Below are positions 58,509 through 64,000 of a stretch of DNA of 64,000 nucleotides, one piece after another. This DNA comes from Ligilactobacillus ubinensis. Lineage in GTDB: Bacteria > Bacillota > Bacilli > Lactobacillales > Lactobacillaceae. Numbering within the stretch: the first letter of the stretch is position 1; each line of letters begins with the position of its first letter. Location: contig NZ_JAIULA010000009.1 in NCBI RefSeq assembly GCF_024160875.1, forward strand, positions 1 through 64,000, in the 5' to 3' direction. The position numbers and the translations under genes were made by a program. The notes below the pieces were generated by a model. That model was not told the origin of the DNA and searched no databases. It was given only the letters and a program-made list of their open reading frames with translations.

Positions 58509-59222
58509 TTATGCCTTTATCCATTGTGCCTTTTTAACTAATAATAGTGCTTTAAATATTTCCAAATCATCTGTTGTCGTTAACTTAATGTTTTTTTCTG
58601 ATCCTAAAGAAAAATGAACATCTTGTCCTAATTCTGCAAATAATGTACATGATGCAACAGAATTTGTTATTCCTTTTTGCAAAGCTAATCGATGCATAGA
58701 ACATAGCTTTCCAAGTTGAAACCCCTGTGGCGTTTGAGCTCTTAATAATTTTTCTCGCGGATAGCTTCCAATTGAATTTTGTCCATTTTCAGTTTCCATC
58801 ATCGCCTCTGTACAAGGAATTGTCGCTATTGCAGATCCAAATTTTTGAGCTGTAACAATACAATCAGAGATTATATCTTCTGAAACCATTGGTCGAATCG
58901 CATCATGAACTAAAATAACATCCTGTTTATCATAATGCTTTTCTAGTTCAAACAGCCCATTACGAATTGAATCCTGGCCGTTTTCTCCTCCGGGTACAAT
59001 ATATTTCAATTTTGTAATATTAAATTGTTTGGCATATGCTTGTAAGACTTTTTCCCAACCAGCCACACACGCAACGGCAATTGCATCAACACTCGGATGT
59101 TTTTGAAATGCCGCTAATGTATGGATAATTACAGGACGATTATCAACTGTTAAAAACTGTTTAGGAATATCCTGATGCATTCTGCGCCCGACTCCGCCCG
59201 CAATAATTAATGCTAAATTCAT
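58509..59222 (-). CDS. IspD/TarI-family cytidylyltransferase
   Basis: A 237-residue CTP-dependent transferase with the family motif AGGVGRRM...PKQFL, the GGENGQDSIRNGL stretch, VHDAIRP, and RAQTPQGF. IspD and TarI/Bcs1 enzymes share these. The setting beside a polyol-phosphate transferase favours a TarI-like role (CDP-pentitol or CDP-pentulose) over the MEP pathway. I see no other MEP gene. It overlaps the next upstream gene by four bases. Confidence 0.8.
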   Translation of the reverse strand: MNLALIIAGGVGRRMHQDIPKQFLTVDNRPVIIHTLAAFQKHPSVDAIAVACVAGWEKVLQAYAKQFNITKLKYIVPGGENGQDSIRNGLFELEKHYDKQDVILVHDAIRPMVSEDIISDCIVTAQKFGSAIATIPCTEAMMETENGQNSIGSYPREKLLRAQTPQGFQLGKLCSMHRLALQKGITNSVASCTLFAELGQDVHFSLGSEKNIKLTTTDDLEIFKALLLVKKAQWIKA

Positions 59223-60751
59223 TTGCTTTTACCTACCATATTCAAAATAACTTCATTTTTAATTTCTTGATGAATCATTTTGCCACTTGTTCCATCAGTA
59301 TAACTATATATTTGACTAGCTAATTTTTTACGTAATTTTCTTTTTTTATCGTTACCATTAATCAAATCTTTTACAATCTGATACCATGGATAACTTGCAT
59401 CATAAAAATGATAAAAAGCCTTATCTGGTAATAATATTGCTTCACCTAAAGAAACAGAATTTAAAATCATCGGTTGTTCGGTTATCGTATATAATGCCAT
59501 TATTGAATTTAACTCTGAAATATAAGCATCTGATGCGCTTAAAAAGGAAAAATATTCCGGTCCATCATCATACACAATATTAGGGTATTCTGGTGAATTA
59601 TTTTTTATTGCTTCAACCAGAGCATCATATTCATCCAACATATCTGGTGAAAAGTGTTCTATTGTTAGCCTTGATAAAGGATGTGGCCGCCATATTACTG
59701 CACAATTTGGATTCATTCTAGCTGCATCAAAAACCTGTTGTATAAAAGCAAAGCCACTATACTTATTGTTAATTAGATATGTACAGTTAGTATCTAATGC
59801 AAAGACGAATTTATTTTCTAATTGCTTCTTCCATTTCTCTGGAATTTTTTTCCCATCTTTTGTTGCTTGATAAACTGCATCCATTTTCGGAGATCCAAGT
59901 ACTAATACTTTTTCTTCGGGTATTCCATATTTAACTGCTGCATCTTTAACAAATTGTCCAGCGACAACTAGTTTATCAATATTTTTTATAGTTGGAATAG
60001 CATAAGTTACATACTGCGCATCATTAATTAGCTTTCCAAATCCTGTAATATGATATGGTACAAAAACAAGCATGTCAGTATATTTTTTTAAATTAGATGT
60101 AAAATACTCTTTTTTCACTCTCGTAACTTCATTATAAGCATCATAAGCATTATGGATATATATAATATCCGGAGACTCTTCCTCTAAATTATATTCATTG
60201 TAGGATGTTATTTTTATATCTTTAGGGAACAAATCTCCCTCATATGTATAGATTTCTTCTTTACCCGTCAATTCATAATATGGAATTGGGACTACTTTAA
60301 CTACACAATTTGGATCATTTTTAGCTTCTTCATAAATAGATGCCAAGCTATCCCACATTGTGACTTTATATGGCATAAATACAATGTTTAGTTTGTCTGG
60401 AAGATTCTTATTAACATTGATTTCTATAAATCTGACAATACTTTGGATTCTTGCTAATTGATTTTTATTAAATAAATTTTCTGTTCCATTCTCAATGTTA
60501 AATAAGTTGCGTAAGCTTTGTATATCTTTGTTAAATATTTCGTATGTCTTTTTTTCTTTTTGAAGAATATTATCTATTTTGTTTATTGCAACTGTTAAGC
60601 TTTGTAACAATAAATTCTGCATTTGAATGTTTGCATTATTTTTCATTCCTAGAAGAATTACCATTTCATTTATTGTTTTCAGCAGCTTTGTAAGCTCTTT
60701 TTTTTGTTTTAAAAAAATCACTTTTAATCCCCATTTCCTAGTAATATTCAA
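59219..60751 (-). CDS. CDP-polyol phosphotransferase-like protein (TagB/TagF family)
   Basis: A 510-residue protein. The first 115 residues are helical and likely coiled-coil. Residues 120-480 resemble the CDP-glycerol glycerophosphotransferase GT-B fold, with FVPYHITGFG, VLGSPKMDAVY, VIWRPHPLS and a SDAYISELNSIM stretch that matches the family's C-terminal donor site. It should transfer a polyol-phosphate from a CDP donor to a teichoic-acid-like chain. First gene of the cassette; four-base overlap with the cytidylyltransferase gene. Confidence 0.8.
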   Translation of the reverse strand: MNITRKWGLKVIFLKQKKELTKLLKTINEMVILLGMKNNANIQMQNLLLQSLTVAINKIDNILQKEKKTYEIFNKDIQSLRNLFNIENGTENLFNKNQLARIQSIVRFIEINVNKNLPDKLNIVFMPYKVTMWDSLASIYEEAKNDPNCVVKVVPIPYYELTGKEEIYTYEGDLFPKDIKITSYNEYNLEEESPDIIYIHNAYDAYNEVTRVKKEYFTSNLKKYTDMLVFVPYHITGFGKLINDAQYVTYAIPTIKNIDKLVVAGQFVKDAAVKYGIPEEKVLVLGSPKMDAVYQATKDGKKIPEKWKKQLENKFVFALDTNCTYLINNKYSGFAFIQQVFDAARMNPNCAVIWRPHPLSRLTIEHFSPDMLDEYDALVEAIKNNSPEYPNIVYDDGPEYFSFLSASDAYISELNSIMALYTITEQPMILNSVSLGEAILLPDKAFYHFYDASYPWYQIVKDLINGNDKKRKLRKKLASQIYSYTDGTSGKMIHQEIKNEVILNMVGKSK

Positions 60752-60951
60752 ATAATCTATCTTTAATTAATATCTCTTCATTTATAACTATCTTATTTAC
60801 TATAATCGGATATTAACAACAAAAATAAACCCTTAAAATAAAAAAACCCACTTACACATTTTTTTAATAATTTTCGAAAATGCCATGCTACTTCATTGTT
60901 TTGTACTTAATATTCTCCTTCGTTGCAAAAAACGTAACTAAGGATAATAAC

Positions 60952-60981
60952 AAAAAAACACCTCTCATAATTGAGAAGTGT
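60952..60981 (-). terminator. Terminator of rplM-rpsI
   Basis: ACACCTCTCA (60958-60967) pairs with TGAGAAGTGT (60972-60981) with one wobble; T7 follows on the minus strand. Confidence 0.85.
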
Positions 60982-61003
60982 CTTGAAACATTGATATATA
61001 ATA

Positions 61004-61396
61004 TTAACGTTTTGAGAATTGTGAAGCCTTACGAGCTTTCTTAAGACCTGGTTTCTTACGTTCCTTCATACGTGCATCACGAGTTAATAAACCTGCACGC
61101 TTCAAAACGCCACGGAAATCTGGATCAACTTCGAGCAAAGCACGTGCAATACCATGACGTGTTGCACCAGCTTGACCAGAGAAGCCACCACCATTAACAT
61201 TAACTAAAACATCATATGCATCTTTTGTTTCAGTAACTGCAAATGGTTGTACCATAACTTCACGTAAGTTTGCAAATGGAATGTATTCTTCAGCAGGTTT
61301 GCCATTCATAACGATTTTTCCTGTACCTGGTACTAAACGTACACGAGCAACAGAATTCTTACGGCGACCTGTACCGCTATATTGTACTTGAGCCAA
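61004..61396 (-). CDS. rpsI: 30S ribosomal protein S9
   Basis: A 130-residue ribosomal protein near the P site. It shows the S9 signature [19 protein letters not shown] and the basic C-terminal tail ending KASQFSKR. It follows rplM by 12 bases, the universal pairing. GGAGG lies before the ATG. Confidence 0.98.
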   Translation of the reverse strand: MAQVQYSGTGRRKNSVARVRLVPGTGKIVMNGKPAEEYIPFANLREVMVQPFAVTETKDAYDVLVNVNGGGFSGQAGATRHGIARALLEVDPDFRGVLKRAGLLTRDARMKERKKPGLKKARKASQFSKR

Positions 61397-61408
61397 TTCA
61401 GTATCCTC

Positions 61409-61852
61409 CTAGATTAAGTTTGTAATATCTAAAACTTCTGGTTGTTGTGCTGCATGATCGTGATTTTCGCCACGATATACATGTAATTTCTTAGCTTGTT
61501 GACGGCCAAGAGAACCCTTTGGTAACATACCTTTTACAGATAATGCTATCAACTTTTCAGGATCATTAGCACGATAATCACCGGCAGTACGTTCCTTTAA
61601 ACCACCTGGATGATTTGAATGATGATAATAGATCTTGTTTTTATCTTTCTTACCTGTTAAAGCAACTTTTTCTGCATTAACAACGATAACAAAGTCACCT
61701 GTGTCAACGTTGGGTGTGAATGTTGGTTTATTTTTACCACGTAATATGGAAGCTACTACAGTTGAAAGACGTCCCAAAGGAATGTCTGTAGCATCTATAA
61801 CATACCATTTACGTTCTACTTCGCCTGGTTTTGCAATATATGTTGTACGCAC
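61409..61852 (-). CDS. rplM: 50S ribosomal protein L13
   Basis: The 147-residue form from GTG 61852 is the normal L13 length. It follows GGAGGAAA. Earlier in-frame ATG 61894 would lie inside the leader. The KWYVIDATD start and the [11 protein letters not shown] signature are present. Confidence 0.98.
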   Translation of the reverse strand: MRTTYIAKPGEVERKWYVIDATDIPLGRLSTVVASILRGKNKPTFTPNVDTGDFVIVVNAEKVALTGKKDKNKIYYHHSNHPGGLKERTAGDYRANDPEKLIALSVKGMLPKGSLGRQQAKKLHVYRGENHDHAAQQPEVLDITNLI

Positions 61853-61932
61853 GTTTAATTTCCTCCATTTGTTGTATACCTGTTTGACAAACAATAAGTT
61901 TAACGGGGCCTACTGTGGGGCAAACAATACCA
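61853..61932 (-). promoter_or_regulatory. rplM mRNA leader, possible L13 autoregulatory element
   Basis: About 80 transcribed bases before rplM contain a C/G-rich block (GCCCCACAGTAGGCCCC) and GTTTG/CAAAC pairs that can form a helix. Structured L13 leaders are known in Firmicutes. The position fits, but I have not matched the consensus base by base. Confidence 0.5.
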
Positions 61933-61938
61933 AATACT

Positions 61939-61967
61939 ATATTACGATTTTTATGCCACTTAGTCAA
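61939..61967 (-). promoter_or_regulatory. Promoter of rplM-rpsI
   Basis: Minus-strand TTGACT (61962-61967), 17-base spacer, TAATAT (61939-61944). Confidence 0.7.
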
Positions 61968-61985
61968 TTGAAAAAGCAGTATTCC

Positions 61986-62747
61986 TCATTTTTTTTCATT
62001 ATAATACACTTTTTTTAAATATAAACCGCTAGCAGGTGCTGTTTCACGTGCTTGATTTCTATCTTTAACCTCATATAATCTTAAAAAATCATGGACAGCA
62101 CGACGACCATTGCCAATTTCAAGTAGCGTAGCCACCATTATTCGAACTTGATTATACAAAAAACCATTGCCATAAAATTCAAAAATAATCTCATTGTTTT
62201 TCTTATCTTCCGTTACAGTAGCTTCATAAATTGTACGCACATTACTTTTAACCGTACTACCGGATGCAACAAAGCTTGTAAAATCATGGGTTCCCTCCAC
62301 ATCAGGAAGAGCCTCTTTTATACGTTCAATATCCAATGGGTATTTATAATGTCCTGTATAAAAACGTTTGAACGGGTTAGTGAAGTGATCTAAACTTACC
62401 CGATACATATAACGTTTGCCATGTGTTGTGAAACGTGAATGAAATTCATCACTCACAATTTCACACGCTGTTATTTCGCAATCTAATGGCAGTAAACTAT
62501 TGAGCCCTTTGAGCATTCCTTGTGCTGAAATAGCATGTGGAAAATCAAAATGGGCTACTTGGGCTAAAGCGTGTACTCCCGCATCAGTTCTACCTGAACC
62601 ATATATTGTAATATAGTCATCTAATTTGCTCATTTTATTTACAGCCTTTTCTAACACTCCTTGAACCGTTCGCTGCTTGGGTTGTATTTGAAAACCTGCA
62701 AAATTAGTTCCATCATACGCCATTGTTATTTTATATCGTTTTGCCAT
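61986..62747 (-). CDS. truA: tRNA pseudouridine(38-40) synthase
   Basis: Isomerises U38-U40 in tRNA anticodon arms. It has 253 residues. The catalytic Asp55 is in [10 protein letters not shown]. It starts 12 bases after ecfT ends. The ecfA-ecfT-truA-rplM-rpsI order is the conserved Firmicutes arrangement. Confidence 0.97.
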   Translation of the reverse strand: MAKRYKITMAYDGTNFAGFQIQPKQRTVQGVLEKAVNKMSKLDDYITIYGSGRTDAGVHALAQVAHFDFPHAISAQGMLKGLNSLLPLDCEITACEIVSDEFHSRFTTHGKRYMYRVSLDHFTNPFKRFYTGHYKYPLDIERIKEALPDVEGTHDFTSFVASGSTVKSNVRTIYEATVTEDKKNNEIIFEFYGNGFLYNQVRIMVATLLEIGNGRRAVHDFLRLYEVKDRNQARETAPASGLYLKKVYYNEKK

Positions 62748-62759
62748 AACTCAATTCCT

Positions 62760-63557
62760 TTACCATGTTCTTAAAAATAAAAGTGCAACTGTGACAATTG
62801 CAAATAATCCCAATGCTAATGTATCTTGTAAATGCCATATTTGCTGCCGATACTTACTTCGACCTTCACCGCCGTGATATCCACGTGCTTCCATTGCGAT
62901 TGCTAAATCCTCAGCACGATTAATCGCACTGACAAAAAGGGGAATCAACAATGGAATAACTGCCTTAATTTGATCGATTAGTTTTCCTTGACCAAAATTA
63001 ACCCCACGTGATCTTTGGGCATTCATAATTTTCTGAGTTTCATCCATTAAAGTCGGTACAAAACGTAATGCTATTGACAACATCAATGCGATCTCATAAA
63101 CAGGTACTTTTACATATTTGAGCGGCTTCATTAATGATTCTAAGCCATCCGATATTTCTAAAGGTGAAGTCGTTAGAGTTAGCAATGTTGACATAAAGAT
63201 AATCAATACAAATCGACAAAAAACATACACACCTCGCACAATACCATAGTGTGTTAAAGTTAAAATACCCCAATGCCAGTACACTGTACCACCACTTGTA
63301 AAAAAGACTTGTAGCAAAACTGTAAAAATAATTAGCCAAATCATGGCACTAACGCCCTTTAAGAAGAAACCTAGGTTAATTCGAGATAATCCCACACAAC
63401 CTAAAACTACAACTAATAAAAGTGAATATGTTTGCCAATTATTAGCTAGAAAGATGATAACGATAAAGTACATACTTATTATCAATTTATCTCGTGCATC
63501 TAATTTATGCACAAGAGAATCCCCGTTAATATAACGACCTAAAATAAATCTATCCAT
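62760..63557 (-). CDS. ecfT: Energy-coupling factor transporter transmembrane protein EcfT
   Basis: Membrane scaffold of group II ECF vitamin importers, linking substrate-binding S components to the EcfA ATPases. It has five to six membrane helices. The AMEARGYHGG coupling motif and an earlier NAQRSRG motif are intact. The start may be ATG 63557 (265 residues) or GTG 63563, which would overlap the ecfA2 stop as GTGA. GGGAGG lies upstream of both. Confidence 0.95.
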   Translation of the reverse strand: MDRFILGRYINGDSLVHKLDARDKLIISMYFIVIIFLANNWQTYSLLLVVVLGCVGLSRINLGFFLKGVSAMIWLIIFTVLLQVFFTSGGTVYWHWGILTLTHYGIVRGVYVFCRFVLIIFMSTLLTLTTSPLEISDGLESLMKPLKYVKVPVYEIALMLSIALRFVPTLMDETQKIMNAQRSRGVNFGQGKLIDQIKAVIPLLIPLFVSAINRAEDLAIAMEARGYHGGEGRSKYRQQIWHLQDTLALGLFAIVTVALLFLRTW

Positions 63558-63559
63558 AC

Positions 63560-64000
63560 TCACTTGACCTCCCGTTGCAATAAAGCAGCCAGTTTTTGAG
63601 CAAGCTTTTTTTCCGTCAGCGGTAGTTCTTGCAAATTAATCCCACGTTCTTGTAATTTAAGCGCAAATGCTGTTGTTTGCGGTAAACCAAGATGATGCTT
63701 ATTCAACCATTCAGGATTTGAAAAGATTTCTGTTGGAACACCTTGGCGTAACAATCTACCTTGTTCTAGCACTATCACATTGTCTGCATAATTTGCTACA
63801 TCATTCATATTATGCGTTACTAAAATAATTGTTAATTTTTCCTTTTCATATAGCTGTTTGAACATCTCCATCATCTCAATTCGACCTTTGGGATCCAAAC
63901 CTGCTGTTGGTTCGTCAAGCACTAAGATATTCGGTTGCATTGCTAAAATTCCAGCAATTGCCACTCTGCGCATTTGACCTCCAGAAAGTTCAAATGGTGA
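63560..64000 (-). CDS. ecfA2: ECF transporter ATP-binding protein EcfA2 (partial)
   Basis: Only the C-terminal 146 residues lie in the window. The frame continues beyond 64000. The ABC signature LSGGQMRR, Walker [14 protein letters not shown], and the switch histidine in LVTHNMND are present. A second ATPase (EcfA1) would be expected further upstream. It is followed directly by ecfT. Confidence 0.93.
   Translation of the reverse strand, partial: SPFELSGGQMRRVAIAGILAMQPNILVLDEPTAGLDPKGRIEMMEMFKQLYEKEKLTIILVTHNMNDVANYADNVIVLEQGRLLRQGVPTEIFSNPEWLNKHHLGLPQTTAFALKLQERGINLQELPLTEKKLAQKLAALLQREVK

Noticed and set aside
58509-59222. Calling the cytidylyltransferase IspD of the MEP isoprenoid pathway
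   Set aside because: It sits inside a polyol-phosphate polymer cassette with no other MEP genes, so a TarI-like role is more likely.
54530-60751. The glycopolymer cassette as part of a prophage or transposon
   Set aside because: No integrase, transposase, terminal repeats or phage structural genes were seen.

Overview
The window is a low-GC Firmicutes chromosome segment, most probably from a member of the Lactobacillaceae. The evidence is the gene order lysS-dusB-hslO-ftsH-hpt-tilS-(S1 protein)-divIC-rqcP-(flippase)-mfd-pth, an L-lactate dehydrogenase gene, the acpS-alr-mazEF group beside a CshA-type helicase, and strong AGGAGG ribosome-binding sites. The species cannot be fixed from the sequence alone. 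No tRNA gene, complete rRNA gene, CRISPR array, prophage or insertion sequence was seen.

Region 1 (1-15.4 kb) is a housekeeping block on the minus strand. At the left edge are tandem promoters and the leader of an rRNA operon running off the window. Upstream of it lie lysS, dusB, hslO, ftsH (with a CtsR-type operator), hpt, tilS, an S1-domain protein, a DivIC-type division protein, rqcP, a lipid-carrier flippase, mfd and pth. Region 2 (15.4-34.5 kb) holds ldh, a CBS/ACT c-di-AMP-type receptor, mazEF-alr-acpS, cshA, murF, htpX-lemA, a probable structured noncoding RNA, an acetyltransferase, a DUF915 hydrolase, a 44-residue peptide gene, galU, map, a flavodoxin, a GtrA/YfhO pair for cell-surface glycosylation, and uppP.

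Region 3 (34.7-42.2 kb) is the most notable part. It is a compact six-gene minus-strand operon that reads as the transaldolase route of sulfoglycolysis. It contains a GH31 sulfoquinovosidase with the complete sulfonate-binding residue set, an aldehyde dehydrogenase, a GPH-type sugar transporter, a sulfofructose transaldolase, a DUF4867-like protein and an L-fucose-isomerase-like sulfoquinovose isomerase. Together they should import plant sulfolipid head groups, hydrolyse them to sulfoquinovose, isomerise this, and move a C3 unit to glyceraldehyde-3-phosphate. That yields fructose-6-phosphate for glycolysis plus sulfolactaldehyde. No sulfonate exporter, sulfolactaldehyde reductase or regulator gene is visible. 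A pair of direct repeats in the promoter region could be the operator.

Region 4 (42.5-54.3 kb) carries cfa, a frameshifted small gene, a DUF454 protein, topoisomerase III, a sugar O-acetyltransferase, the arginine operon argCJBDF with paired ARG-box-like palindromes, and two tandem VIT/CCC1 metal transporters.

Region 5 (54.5-60.8 kb) is an AT-rich surface-glycopolymer cassette. It encodes a TagB/TagF-type polyol-phosphate transferase, a cytidylyltransferase, an extended SDR, an intact L-ribulose-5-phosphate 4-epimerase and two glycosyltransferases, which suggests a CDP-activated pentulose or pentitol. Region 6 (60.9-64 kb) is rpsI-rplM (with a leader), truA and the energy-coupling-factor genes ecfT and ecfA2. 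The last gene is cut by the window edge.
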